Assembly (NCBI GenBank): GCA_004194705.1 | Contig: SADC01001185.1 | Location: forward strand, 518,413 to 582,412 | Reading direction: 5' to 3' | Origin: Ditylenchus dipsaci | Lineage: Eukaryota; Nematoda; Chromadorea; Rhabditida; Anguinidae | DNA: 64,000 nt | Shown: positions 31,103 through 42,304 of the stretch, one piece after another | How the letters are laid out: each line of letters opens with the position of its first letter | How positions within the stretch are numbered: the stretch's first letter is position 1 | The notes under the pieces: generated by a model | Database searches by the model: none | Told to the model about the DNA's origin: nothing | The model's input: the letters and a program-made list of their open reading frames with translations, nothing else | Made by a program: the position numbers and the translations under genes

Positions 31103-32215
31103 TGATTTTCTATGAATACTTCTCGTCTAAAAAGTCTGCTTCAAATTCAAGTTCCTCTATTTAAAGAGAGGACGTGCTTTAAACAGATTTAACAGATTTG
31201 TGCTTTGCGTGCTCGATTTGCTTACAAATGGCTTCGAAAATTCAAACTTGATTGTATGTTTTTAAATCCCTCTCAAGGCAAAACATATTTTAATTTAGTT
31301 TGGATTTTCGTGATCCTAATCGTATGGCTTCACAAAAATAGATATATCCCCTATTAGAACTGACTTTTTTCAGCCGTTCTTTTTATTAAACGATAGCTGA
31401 CATTCTGGGAACACGATGGTGTTAGCGACAAACATTATTATTTTTTCTATAACCCATTTTTGGCCTCCGGAGTCAAAAAAGCGTGACCCCCGTCCCAAAT
31501 GCTATATAGAGATGCAATTAAACTTTTTCTAGCTACAGCATATCTTCATTGTTCAAGAGAATGATAAAATACCGCGCAGCTGTAACACCATAGAAACACA
31601 ATTAGTGATATTAAGTTATCCGGGTGGTGATACACATGAGTCTATGTGGTGTACCCAAATGGTATTACTTAGGTGGTACAGCAGTCTGGTTACGATATCC
31701 CACTAGGACCATCCAGTAAAACTACCCAGGTAGTCTTACAAAAAAATCCGTGGGGCGTTATTTTTCGACCCCTCTTTGGAGATGGGGCCTTATAAGAAAG
31801 TGGGGCCTTATTAGAAGATATACGGTATTCAGTTAATGGTATGTATGCATACGGCTGGTTATTGAGATTGTTATTCTTTGTCTAACTTAACGCTGTGCGG
31901 TTTAGGCAATGCCTGGATAAATAACGCTATTATTAGCCAATTATTGCCCCTTCAAGCATAGTTTCATGCAGCCGACTGAAGTCTTCGCTTAAAATTTTAT
32001 TTTTAATTAGAGGTTAAAGATTCCTTTACGAAACTACCGGACACAAAAATTTTTTATTTTATTTTATAACTAATTTTGTAAATAAATCGAAAAGCTTACA
32101 GCTCTAAGTCAAGGATGTTTCTGCTGATAAACTATTACATGAATTGTTATATATCAATGGAAAAAATTTCAAAATTAAATATGGGTTTTCAACACTTTAT
32201 GAGTTGCGATCAAAC
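31103..32215. repeat. No gene; GGTAC/ACCTGG-rich repeats and a TA-MITE end
   Basis: 31615-31745 contains GTGGTGTACCCAAATGG-type words (a GGTACCANNTAGGT theme that recurs at 35640, 36530 and 62640). 31760-31830 is one end of the ACCGTATTTTCTCTAATA family. The rest is AT-rich without coding signal. Confidence 0.45.
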
Positions 32216-33212
32216 TACCGTACTTCCTATAATTAGCCGGCCGGCTCACTTTTTAGATCGGATAATATTTTTTCTCACCGCAAATACACTGCGAATGCAC
32301 CGCAAATTATTTTTTTCTCACCGCAATTTGATCTTCCCGCAAAATACTTTTTTCTCACCGCAAAATACTTTTTTCTCACCGCAAAAATACTTTTTTCCCC
32401 CGCAAACCTAATTTCTGTCTAAGACCAACCAAATTTTGCATAATTTTGCAAGAATTCAAATTTTCAGTCAGGAAACAACTTGGATCCCTCAGAATCCCAC
32501 CCCAGAATGGCCAGAAGCCCCTGAAAGTTGGTTTTTTCGGGGTTTACTAAGGGGGGGGGGTAAACTTTTTGCGAAAATTCGATTGAGCGGATCAGATTTC
32601 GGGTCCGATCGGCTCAATCGCCCACAACTTCACCCTGAACCACTCGAAACCACTATAAACCTATAATTTTAAGCGATTAAGCCCATCGGACCCGAAATCT
32701 GATCCGCTCAATCGAATTTTCGCAAAAAGTTTACCCCCCCTTTAGTAAACCTCAAAAAAACCAACTTTCAGGGCTTCTGGCCATTCTGGGGTGGGATTCT
32801 GAGGGATCCAAGTTGTTTCCTGACTGAAAAATTCAAATTCTTGCAAAATTATGCAAAATTTGGTTGGTCTTAGACAGAAATTAGGTTTGCGGGGGGAAAA
32901 AAGTATTTTTGCGGTGAGAAAAAAGTATTTTACGGTGAGAAAAAAGTATTTTGCGGGAAGATCAAATTGCGGTGAGAAAAAAATAATTTGCGGTGATTTT
33001 CAAGTGTTTTGCGGTGAGAAAAAAATACCATCCTTTTTAGATCCTCGAAAATTGGAAAAATTTGAGTTCGATCTCGAGATTTTTGGTCGAAAATCTAAAT
33101 CTAAATTCATGGGAGTTAAGAAAACAAAACAGCTCTGCAAAATATTCACACCGGGCTGAGATATAGGTCTTCGAAGTCGAGGGTGCGGCGGCTAATTAGA
33201 GGAAATATAGTA
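32216..33212. mobile_element. ACCGTATTTTCTCTAATA-family MITE split by a MULE
   Basis: Left end ACCGTACTTCCTATAATTAG at 32218, right part 33034-33212 with GCTCTGCAAAATATTCAC and GGCTAATTAGAGGAAATA. 32260-33033 is inserted at TTTTTAGATC. Confidence 0.7.
32260..33033. mobile_element. Word-array MULE-like element, 10-bp TSD TTTTTAGATC
   Basis: TTTTTAGATC at 32250-32259 and 33034-33043; ends GGATAATATTTTTTCTC and GAGAAAAAAATACCATCC. Arrays of TTTTCTCACCGCAAAATAC, about six each side, inverted. The palindromic interior (AAGACCAACCAAATTTTGC, CTTGGATCCCTCAGAATCC, AAACTTTTTGCGAAAATTCG) is nearly the same as in 4672-5446. Confidence 0.88.
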
Positions 33213-33261
33213 GTTGTGCCAAAAAAACATTCAAATAATCATTTTATTTACGTTTACACAG

Positions 33262-33837
33262 TTAGTTTTCAGTCATGCACTTGTCAATGACGATGCAGCA
33301 GGCCAGAATAAAAATAACATCTTCTCCAGGCTGTATCTCCACTGCATAGGTGTCTCTGATGGCGAAGAACTCTCTACTGGCTGTGGCCACCAGCTGTTGT
33401 CCTCTATTGAACACAAAAGAGTGGGCTGTCCAGTCACCCGACACACTCAATGGACCATTGACAGTGTCGATGGAAAACTTCTTGGTGAGAAAGGTAAATT
33501 TTTGGTGGACTACTCCATATTCGGCTCCTCTCACAAATATGGTAAATTTGGGCATTCCTAGGTGTATCCTTTGCTGGATGTAAGCAATTTCTTCGCCAGT
33601 TCTCACGTCTGTGAAGTTGAGCTTATAGCCTATACTGAATATTTGGTTCTCAGCATGGAAAACCTTGTTGCCCCACTCATCTTTGATGTTCATGTCCGAC
33701 CAAAGCCAGGACTGCTGCATTATCCATCTGGATGGGAATTGAAATATAGTGCCTGGAGGATAGAAGTGGTCGGATGGAACATTTTGAAATTGTTGGGCAG
33801 AGCCTTGGTATTGTTGAGGATCTAAAGAGTTGTACAT
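33262..33837 (-). CDS. LURP-one-related (Tubby C-like) domain protein
   Basis: 191 residues in one exon, start MYNSLDPQQYQGSAQ. After a Gln-rich N-terminus come beta-strand-like blocks typical of the LOR fold: WSDMNIKDEWGNKVFHAEN, YKLNFTDVRTGEEIAYIQQ, PKFTIFVRGAEYGVVHQKF, TVNGPLSVSGDW, QLVATASREFFAIRDTYAVE, then a short hydrophobic C-terminus (DVIFILACCIVIDK) like the end helix of scramblase/Tubby C-terminal folds. Biochemical role of the family is not well defined; lipid or protein binding is proposed. No transposon hallmark, so probably a host gene. An upstream intron or UTR cannot be excluded. Confidence 0.8.
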   Translation of the reverse strand: MYNSLDPQQYQGSAQQFQNVPSDHFYPPGTIFQFPSRWIMQQSWLWSDMNIKDEWGNKVFHAENQIFSIGYKLNFTDVRTGEEIAYIQQRIHLGMPKFTIFVRGAEYGVVHQKFTFLTKKFSIDTVNGPLSVSGDWTAHSFVFNRGQQLVATASREFFAIRDTYAVEIQPGEDVIFILACCIVIDKCMTEN

Positions 33838-33849
33838 TCTGAAAAAGTT

Positions 33850-34054
33850 TGATTACAATTAGAAATTAATAATGAAACTCGGTTAAGGGTTCACGGTCAT
33901 AAACTTAAACCATATAACGCGTCTCAAAATAGTCATTTTTCTGTTTTTGGGCCAAAGGATGGTGGTTTAGGCATGCTTTTGTTCCGTTGACTATATTTAG
34001 TCATTCCGACTCATGATGAGACCCACTAGATAACCGATAACCCATTAAACAACG
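33850..34054. other. No gene; spacer upstream of LOR gene
   Basis: AT-rich; would contain the LOR gene promoter (minus strand). No specific motif could be supported. Confidence 0.3.
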
Positions 34055-34624
34055 GCTCATTTGATAGCGCTAAACCTCAACTATTTGATGTGAGAAGATA
34101 ATGAACAACTGGGAAATAAAAAAACCACACCAACTGAATAATTTTGGGGAGAAAATTAAAGCAGCGAGGATTTTTATTTTAAAAATCGCAATAAACACTG
34201 AATAAAATGGCGTTTGACAAAAAATGACCAAATTGTACTTTTTTGGCCAAATATACTTTATTTCCCAATTTTGAGTTATGTATTTTGGATTAAACTCCCA
34301 AAGGTCATAAATGAAAAAATGTGCCGGCGTTTTATATAATATTTCTCGATCATCAGTCACACTTACAAGTTTCAAAAAATCCAAAGTAAAGATATAAAAT
34401 AGATATTTCAGTATGTTATGTTTTGCATGTTTCTGTTGGCTGTGTTTGAAAATGGCTAACAAGAGAGCATATGGTAGTGACGATGCGATTCGGAAAAAAC
34501 CTATATACCATTCGATAAAGAATTGAAAATGCTTTTTAGACATAAAGATAATTTTCTGCGCAAAAGTCGATTTTGGGGGTGAAAAATGCGTTCGAAAGTT
34601 GAGTAAAATTGTTCAGCATGGGCG

Positions 34625-34715
34625 ACCGTAAATTCGTCAACGGTGAATTCGTCAACTGGCAAATTCGTCAACTGGCAAATTCGTCAACTGGTAAATTCGT
34701 CAACGGATTTTGACT
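34625..34715. repeat. Unpaired ATTCGTCAACTGGCAA array
   Basis: Five copies of AATTCGTCAACTGGCA variants directly after the arm of the preceding element. It has the look of a word-array end, but no inverted partner was seen in the window. Confidence 0.6.
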
Positions 34716-34773
34716 TGACTATCAAAAATCATTGTACCCTATCTAGAATCACGTCCTGAACACTGTTTGATAA

Positions 34774-35537
34774 GGGTACGCGACAATTCACCGTGGGGAC
34801 AGTTCACCGTGAGGGACAATTCACCATCAAGCATATCAAAAAGTATCGCCAATTCGCCCCCAGAACAATTGGTACGTAACACAATTCGCCGCGGCCACAA
34901 TTTCGATGTGAAATTTGATTCCGCCGCACATTTTTCAATGTATTTTACTATGTTTTGGTCACTGGAGCTGGGCAAAAAGAGTCACTATATACATTTTTAA
35001 TAAAGAGTCTTGCTCGGAATTATGTCTAAGGTAAGTGAGTGCGCGCATCTCTAACCAACCAAGCCCCCTGCGCACCCTTCGGGTGCTTGGGGGCTTGGGT
35101 TGAGATGCGCACACCCACATACCTTAGACGCAAATCACTCGAAAGTGACTCTGGATGCATGAAAAAACATGCATACCAGTGTTTCTTTATGCGGTAGGCC
35201 CAGTATTCAAAACTATATTCAACATCTTCCCCCAGTCAACCAAACTATGTCAAATTAGTCTTTTTGCTGAATTTTTGGTACGTCGAAACATATTTGGCAA
35301 AACAAATTTCGCGGCGAAATTGTGTCTGTGTTCGAGGACAATTCACCTCCAAAGTCATAAATGAGAACTTTTTATTCAATAAATAACGGGAACAGGTAAA
35401 AATAGTTGAGAACGTATTTAACATTGGTAATGAGTGAAGAATAATAACATTAACAATGAAATAAAAAATGTTATTATAAAGGGCTTTTTAATATGTACGA
35501 CGGTGAATTGTCCCTCACGGTGAATTGTCCGTGTACC
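34774..35537. mobile_element. Word-array MULE-like element, 9-bp TSD GTTTGATAA
   Basis: Exact GTTTGATAA at 34765-34773 and 35538-35546. Ends GGGTACGCGACAATTC and GAATTGTCCGTGTACC. Word GGACAATTCACCGTG, three left, two right. A foldback module in reverse orientation occupies 34990-35290 inside it. Confidence 0.9.
34990..35290 (-). repeat. Foldback module, reverse orientation
   Basis: GTCTAAGGTAAGTGAGTGCG ... CACACCCACATACCTTAGAC outer stem, with the inner stem AAGCCCCCTGCG/TGCTTGGGGGCTT and the adjacent hairpin CTCTGGATGCATG/CATGCATACCAG. Most complete reverse copy; a partial one lacking the GTCTAAGG stem is at 36210-36320. Confidence 0.78.
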
Positions 35538-35545
35538 GTTTGATA

Positions 35546-36210
35546 ATGCTGAAAATGCTATTTGACTTGCTGGAACCCGAGTTTTCAAAAGTTTTATGCC
35601 CTGTATGATATACAGGTGATGTGAAGATAGTACCACTAAGTAAATGGTACTCAGGTTGTTGTACCTAGGTAGTGGTACTTAGGTGATATTATCGAGGCAT
35701 GGCCTAGTATCGTTACTCAGGCAGAAGTGCCTAGGTAGTGGTGCTTAAGTAAAAGTATCTTGTAGTGGTGATAGTGACGGTGGATAGACCAGACCATGTG
35801 AGGAGGGGGATCAGACGTAAGGTGGATCACTAGCTAGGTAACATAACCTAGGTACCAGCACCTAGATAGTTCTACCTGCTACTACAACTTGTGCAATATT
35901 GACTCTTATTTAGATTAGAAAACCATCGATGTTTTCACTTTTTATATCATTTGCAATGTGGGGTGTGCTATTCTTGGCCACTACTCAAACGTAAATTCAT
36001 CAATTTCTCTGTCAAAAATATTTCATCGGAATGCCGTTTAATCTTGAAAGCCCTAAAAAATTTTAATTATGAATTCCTTAGGCTAAATCAAAATAATGCT
36101 GAAAATGCTATTTGACTTGCTGGAACCCGAGTTTTCAAAAGTTTTATGCCCTGTATGGTATACAGGTGATGTGAAGATAGTACTACTAAGTAAATGGTAC
36201 TCAAGTGGCT
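35546..36210 (+). repeat. Direct repeat of about 115 bp
   Basis: AATGCTGAAAATGCTATTTG ... TAAATGGTACTCA occurs at 35546-35655 and 36091-36205 in the same orientation with few differences. Between them is a GGTACTTAGGT/CCTAGGTAGTGGT-rich stretch (35640-35880). No gene. Confidence 0.75.
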
Positions 36211-36529
36211 CTGGATGCATGAAAAAACATGCATACCAGAGTTTATTTATGCGGTAGGCCCAGTATTCAAAACTATGTTCAACATCTTCTTGTTAGTGGG
36301 CCCTCCATGATTAGTGACCTCCTTTTATTCCTTCTCTACCCAATACAGCCCTTATTCCCTTTAAATTCAAAAGGCGCCAATTTAAAATTTTGAAATTTTC
36401 ACAAAAAACCATGATACATTTTTCTGTGTTTCAATCCCAGGGATTCTTTTATATGATACTATTCAAACGGTTCATGTACAGTCCATGTAGTTTAAATACT
36501 GCTCAGTGTTTTAAGTACCATATAGGAGT

Positions 36530-36665
36530 TTTAGGTACCCTCCAGGTAGTTTGGGTACCATCCAAGTGGTTTGGGTACCATCCAGGTAGTTTGGGTACCA
36601 TCCAGGTGGTTCGGGTGACATCCAGGTGGTTTGGGTACCATCCAGATGGTACGGATACAATTTAG
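36530..36665 (+). repeat. 20-bp tandem repeat
   Basis: Six to seven units of TTTGGGTACCATCCAGGTGG. Followed at 36825-36862 by three ATGACCCAAGTGCAG units. Open frames across the array are repeat artefacts. Confidence 0.8.
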
Positions 36666-36984
36666 ATAGTTTTGGTAGTATAAGGTGGATACTACCCTTA
36701 AACAGTCATTTAACTTGATGTCTGAAGCCAAAAATTCAAATTTTGGTAAAAAAAAGTTAAAAATAACGACTTTCCCTTCAAAACAACAACATAAAAACAA
36801 TAAAAAAATATGTGAAAAAATGACCCAGGTGCACGATGACCCAAGTGCAGAATGACCCAAGTGCAGGACAAATTTTCTTATTTTTTTTATTGAAAATCAT
36901 TATCACCATATCGTTTAAGTAGATATAAAAATTATGCGATGATTAAAAATCATAAAAACACAACAAAAAATAAATAAAAAAGCG

Positions 36985-37075
36985 TCCATGCGGGTTCGAA
37001 CTTGAGAGGGTACTCGAGCACATAACGCTTAACCGCTACCGGACTACTACCAGACTACCGGAGCAGACATTCATG
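36985..37075 (-). other. tRNA-like sequence
   Basis: On the minus strand GGTAGCGGTTAAGCG (A-box-like) is followed after about 30 bp by AGTTCGAACCCGCATGG (B-box-like). Spacing suits a class II-like tRNA derivative, but no clean cloverleaf forms. Confidence 0.5.
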
Positions 37076-37700
37076 GGGGGTACTGTCAGATATATATGCT
37101 GAACAATTTTACTCAACTTTCGAACGCATTTTTCACCCCCAAAATCGACTTTTGCGCAGAAAATCATCTTATGTCTAAAAAGCATTTTCAATTCTCTATC
37201 GAATGGTATATAGGGTTTTTCCGAATCGCATCGTCACTACCATATGTTCGCTTGTAAGATACTTTTATGCCGTTGAAAAGTTTTTAATAGATAAAAGATA
37301 ATTAATTTCAGCAATAATTTATAGATCTTGAGGGAAATTAAAAAATGAAAAATTGGATTTTCGAATTAAAAATGGAATTTATATAATAAAGAATAACGAA
37401 GTGTAAGAGTGAGTTTCTCCTATTTCATCAGTTGAATGAAAAGACTTTATTCACAGTATTTTGCTTCTTAGAGAACGTGGAAAAAATGGTGACTCATTTT
37501 CTTAAATAAAAAAGTGCTAACAATAAATGTAAAAGAGAAATCGCTATACAAGAAAAATTCTGCAAGTATTTTATTTTCAAAAGCGCGGTTTACGCCGGAG
37601 AGAGTCGAAACTAGAAAAGTACAGATGGAAACTCAGCGACTTTTAAGGGGGAGGGTGCGAATATTTTGAACTCTCAAGTTCAAATCCCCTGGGTGTATAC

Positions 37701-38130
37701 TAGGGTGGTACGGTTACGGTTTATTTTTGGATCCGGTTTATTTTTTCTCAGACATTTTTATCAAAGATTTGACAGAAATTTTTACATTTTGCAGACCCCT
37801 AATACTAAAAATTTCTCCTCTTCAAAACGGATATTAAACGTACAAAAAAATAAACAATAATTGAACTAAAAACCCGGTTAACCGAAAGAAATCAGGAAAA
37901 AAACCGGTTCAAAAAAAACCGGTCGGTTTTTTTACCGATTTCTTTCGGTTAACCGGGGTTTTAGTGCAACTATTGTTTATTTTTTTGTACGTTTAATATC
38001 CTATTTTGAAGAAGAAGAAATTTTAGTATCAGGGGTCCGCAAAATGTAAAAATTTCTGTCAAATCTTTGATAAAAATGTCTGAGAAAAAATAAACCGGAT
38101 CCAAAAATAAACCGTAACCGTACCACCCTA
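37701..38130. mobile_element. hAT-like palindromic MITE, TSD GTGTATAC
   Basis: GTGTATAC at 37693-37700 and 38131-38138; ends TAGGGTGGTACGGTTACGG and inverse; arms match for about 200 bp, meeting at an AAACCGGTT-rich centre. It interrupts a B-box-like repeat (AGTTCAAATCCCCTGGGTGT). Confidence 0.9.
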
Positions 38131-38139
38131 GTGTATACG

Positions 38140-38850
38140 TTACTTTTTACCCTATTTGTTCACATTTTATTTACAAGTTTGTATCGAAGTGGTCCTCAGG
38201 CTCTTGGCAATCCAATTAAAACAACGCACAGCGTTTCACAAGCTACTGGAGCTGACTTACATGCCAAGATCTAGCTTAGACCTTTGTTTTACCCGAAAAT
38301 CCATAATTTTTAGGTTCTTCTCACAGCTTTGATTGGTATATATTCCACTCTTATTTGTCAATCCTACTTTCTAGATGATTGCAAGACATCTAACTGTTCG
38401 ACTCGAGTTTATTCAATACAATAAGCATAAACTGGGAATGTCCCTGCGGTGGCAGGCACCCTTGTTTTGAACTGGTGCATGATGGTATTGAACTGGACAT
38501 TTTCGAGAGTTTTTTTTTAATTTTAGCTCTAGTACTGTGCCCTTCATAATAGCTCCTTGTATAATAGCCCAAAAAAGCCTAAATCGTGGCTACACATTGG
38601 TATACAGAAACATGTGCACTTGAAGAAAAGGACTAGAAAATTTTATCAGAAATGTGCTGGCTTATGCAATCCGATTTCAGCTGATTTTCGCTTGTACAGA
38701 CCCAAATATTTTTGATAAAGTTATGTAATTTTTCCTACAATTGCACAGTTTCCTTCCCCGTAAAGGCGCATTCACAATGAGGAGACTGTTTGCGGATTCT
38801 TAAACAGACTATGCACTAAGAATCTCGGAAACAGAATCTTCGCTTTTTTA
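38140..38850. other. No gene seen
   Basis: AT-rich filler within the right arm of the 34055-38945 structure; no conserved coding signal or array. Confidence 0.4.
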
Positions 38851-38963
38851 ATTTTCTCCCCAAAATTATTTAGTTGGTGTGTTTTTTTTATTTCCGAGTT
38901 GTTTATTATCTTCTCACATCATATAGTTGAGCTTTAGCGCTAACAAATGAGCTATTGATTTAA

Positions 38964-39190
38964 AGGCCATTGCCACCTGTTTTGAATTGTCCCCCGCCAA
39001 TTCAAATTTTATGCCTAATCATTGAACTTCTGTACAGATTTTTCAGCTTGGTTTCTAACAAACAAGCCCTAGAATTAAATGGTACAGTTTTGCTAGAAAC
39101 CAAGTTGAAAAATTCGTAAGTAAATCCGACGATAAAGAAAAAAATTTGAATTGGCGGGGGACAACCGTTGTCCGAGACGGCAATGGCCCT
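38964..39190. mobile_element. TTAA-flanked foldback MITE
   Basis: TTAA at 38960-38963 and 39191-39194; ends AGGCCATTGCC and GGCAATGGCCCT; inner arms TTGTCCCCCGCCAATTCAAA and inverse. 39195-39890 after it has no gene. Confidence 0.8.
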
Positions 39191-39900
39191 TTAAGTAAAT
39201 ATTGCTTTAAAAACTCAGATAAAATTTTAAGAATCCACCCAAGATTCTTAACTTGAATTTGAGTGCGGAATATTGGACGGATTCTTCCTTTTTAAACTCA
39301 ATTTTTTCAACAACATCCACTTTTCAATGGCTCATTTGGTAGATCTGAATCTTAGCTACAAGATGGCACCAACAGAATAATTTTTGAAAAAAATAAAAAA
39401 AGGTTATGGCTATTTCCGTGTGACAAATCTGATTTAGCATCCGCAAACAGCCTCCTCATTTTGTTTTCGCCTTTAAAAAACGTACAAGGACATCACAATA
39501 AAAAAGGCTTTTTTGTGAATGCCAACTGACATTTCGCAATTTTATCCTAACATAAACATATTCATAGATTACTAAATTTATACATAATAAAAATAAACAC
39601 ATAAAAACAAGTTTTTTAGTTTATCATAGTTCAGCACAAAACACAAATGTACATCAGTAACCTGAAATAATAATAATTATTTTATTTTAAAACTGCACCT
39701 GACTGTTTTCCCTAGTTACCATAAAAAAGCAAATACGAAAAACTGGTGAAAGAAAGCAAATAAAAAATCGATGCTGCATAGAACCCTTTCGGTAAATAAT
39801 GTAGTCAAAATGTATTTCAAATAGCTGTTACCAATTTTCCAAACCGAATTACTGAAATGCAGCACCCAGTTTTTAAAATTGCGTTTTTTAACTTTTTTAC

Positions 39901-41728
39901 GGCTAAAATTGATTTCCGCCCTCAAAAAACTGATTTACGCCCTCAAATTATTATTTACGCCCTCAAATCAGAAAGTTGATCAAAATACTGATTTACGCCC
40001 TCAAATTGCTCATTTACGCCCTCAAATTTATTATTTACGCCCTCAAATCGATCAAAATGCTTATTTTAGCCATCAAACTGCTCATTACTTCTTTAAACTT
40101 ATGAAACTGGATGTAAATTAAAAACAGAGAAGTCTCTAGTTGCCTTAAAGGGGATGGATCATATCGGCTAGGTCATAGGTTCTAATTCTCTGGGTATACA
40201 CCTCATTTTTTTTCACAAATTTTAGTGAGTTCACCGACTTTGCTGTCAGCAACTACCACAACAATCTGTGCGTTTTAACACTTATGATCGTCAAAATAAA
40301 AATAAAACAGCTAAATTATACGTAGCTAGGTCTATATAGCTTAACATCTGCCTATTTTGTTGACTTCTCAAGGGTTTGCTTACTTTTTAGAGTCGCCATT
40401 AGGTGAATGTTTTGCTAGCAAAAAACAAAGGAAAAATGTAATAGTTTAACAATTTTATTTGCCGTATTCAACAATAACAACTATCCAACAATTTAATGAC
40501 TTGACAAGAAGTCTAAAGCACGCCCAACTTTCTTTTTTCTTCATAGAGTTCGGCGCTGTTGTAGTGCTGGACGGCATTCTAAATCCGGTAGCATGTCTGT
40601 AAGTCCACCCACGGTAGTCTTTTCGAAGAAGCCAGGATTGGGAGAACTTCAAGCACGCAGTCCAAAGACGTTCGATTCCACCCCACTTTGCAGCCCAGTG
40701 TCGAGAAAGAGTTCTTGTTGCTGAAGAAGTGTGTCTAAGATTTTTTCAAGATTGATAGACGTTAGAGCTTACCTACCGCGAATTCGCAAATATTGGTAGC
40801 CCGAGATAAGACAGCCACATCATCCTTGGAGTGCTTGGAGTGTAGGGGTGAGCTTGACGTGCACTTGCTATGGCGCCAAAATATTTGCTGTATGCCCAAG
40901 TGGCCTCATGCGATGAGATAGCAGTGAAAGTGGGAAAGGGAATCTTGTCGGCATCAAAGAAGGCGGCAACCTGAATTTTGCGATGAGATGATTCTGCTAT
41001 AACATGATAACTTACAGAAGAGGGTAGTTCAGCGTTATTAACTTGTAGGTCCCATCTGCTTGCAAAACCACTGAAAAGGATTGGCGGCGCCTTAGAGTTG
41101 ATATCACAAGAATAAGCTTCACTGACGGACGTTCAACTTTGTCTTTGCCACGCACTGTGATATTCTCATAGAAAAAAGCGACTGCACATGGCCTGTCTTC
41201 GTCTTTAAAATTTATAGTTAAACAAGACCGCGAAGTGGAGGCTACTTACCTGTTATCTCCTTGTAGCGAACTGGTGAGACCTTTTGAGTAGCGGAGGCGC
41301 ATACGAGCTTTGCAGTCGAACTTCCTTTTTCGCTTCTTCTTCGAGTAGTGGCGCAAGTATAGGTCCTTAGCTGCCTTGATTCCTTCTTCAGCGGAGTCGT
41401 AGCAATAATCCTTTCCGTGTTCAGCAAGCCAGCCATCGATCTCCTCCTTGTTCTTGCAGAGCATAATGGTTTTCCACTCGGTAGCGGGCCCTCGCTTCTT
41501 AAACATCTTAAATTTAATGGTAAATCTGAGAAATTTGAGACTGTAAATAAATGATTTGATGGCTAAAATAAGCATTTTGATCGATTTGAGGGCGTAATAA
41601 TAAATTTGAGGGCGTAAATGAGCAATGAGGCGTAAATCAGTATTTTGATCAACTTTCTGATTTGAGGGCGTAAATAATAAATTTGAGGGCGTAAATCAGT
41701 TTTTTGAGGGCGTAAACTACTTATAGCC
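39901..41728 (-). mobile_element. Word-array MULE with transposase gene, 9-bp TSD CTTTTTTAC
   Basis: CTTTTTTAC at 39892-39900 and 41729-41737; starts GGCTAAAATTGATTTCCGC, ends CTACTTATAGCC. Word TTTACGCCCTCAAA: about seven copies left (39915-40065), about six right inverted (41585-41715). A TTAAAGGGGATGG...AGGTTCTAATTC B-box-like module lies inside the left array (40146-40195). Encodes the transposase at 40457-41506. Confidence 0.9.
40457..41506 (-). CDS. MULE-type transposase, four exons, C-terminal DDE part shortened
   Basis: Exons 41250-41506, 41016-41202, about 40777-40970, about 40457-40734. Start MFKKRGPATEWKT. The N-terminal part has a small FLYWCH/WRKY-like region (KKRKRKFDCKARMRLRYS). 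VVLQADGTYKLI carries the expected first catalytic Asp of MULE transposases, followed by FFDADKIPFPTFTAISSHE and WAYSKYFGAI, the usual downstream block. The second Asp (before a C-W-H signature) is not apparent. The C-terminal exon reads LLRKDYRGWTYRHATG and MPSSTTTAPNSM, resembling the W-Y...G.PSTNN block but altered. Probably recently functional or a shortened variant; GT-AG introns of 45-60 bp. Confidence 0.72.
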
Positions 41729-41925
41729 CTTTTTTACCATAACATAAATTTTTATACCAAAGCCAGTAGCTCTGGATTTCAGCTGTCCAAAAGCCGTTGA
41801 ACTCTACTGCGTGGTTCCCAAAGTTAATTTTTTTGGGTTAAATGGGTATAGCAAACCAATACTTACTTTGTTCAAGCCCGTAAATTACATAACCTTTAAA
41901 ATGATCCAGCGAAATTTGGCACATA

Positions 41926-42095
41926 CAGGCAACTCTCGATTTAACGAACCCCTGGGGACCGGTAAAAATGTTCGTTAAACCGAGAGTTTCGTTAAATCAA
42001 GAGTAAATTTTAGTCATTTTATTTAATCACTGGCAGAATAGGCGTTGAAAGAAAGTTCGTTAAATCAAGCGTTTCGTTAAATCGAGAGTTGACTG
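41926..42095. mobile_element. pogo-like MITE at TA
   Basis: TA at 41924-41925 and 42096-42097; ends CAGGCAACTCTCGATTTAAC and GTTAAATCGAGAGTTGACTG, with an inner GTTCGTTAAA pair. Confidence 0.8.
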
Positions 42096-42304
42096 TAGTA
42101 CTTTTTTAGTACTTTTAAGCCTTTAACTAAGTTAGTACTATTAGGTGCTGTGGTACTTAAAATTTATTGCGCATCTGATGATATTAAAATCTTATTTGGA
42201 TTCTTTCAAAATTTTTGAACAGGACCCGATTAACCGGAACAGTGCATTAATTGGCCATGTCGAACTCTACTTTTCGGCTATACAAACCCAATTGGCTACT
42301 AAGC

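Larger units (their letters stand above)
34055..38945. mobile_element. Long-TIR region with 90-bp and 150-bp inverted blocks
   Basis: 34055-34150 (TAGCGCTAAACCTCAACTA, TTTGGGGAGAAAATT) is inverted at 38855-38945; 34445-34612 (CATATGGTAGTGACGATGCG, GCGCAAAAGTCGATTTTGG) is inverted at 37100-37258. The order suggests one element whose arms were about 560 bp, with later insertions in the middle and in the right arm. TSD not visible. Confidence 0.6.

Noticed and set aside
34070..34543. 157-residue hydrophobic open frame on the minus strand
   Set aside because: It lies wholly in an arm of the long inverted repeat 34055-38945 and the other arm does not keep the frame; composition is AT-driven.
36390..36860. 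Open frames rich in GWVPSKWFGYHP-type repeats on both strands
   Set aside because: They translate the 20-bp tandem repeat in different frames; no codon-level conservation.
36985..37075. Possible functional tRNA gene
   Set aside because: A- and B-box-like motifs are present but acceptor and anticodon stems do not pair; same for 4572-4642 and 51072-51130.
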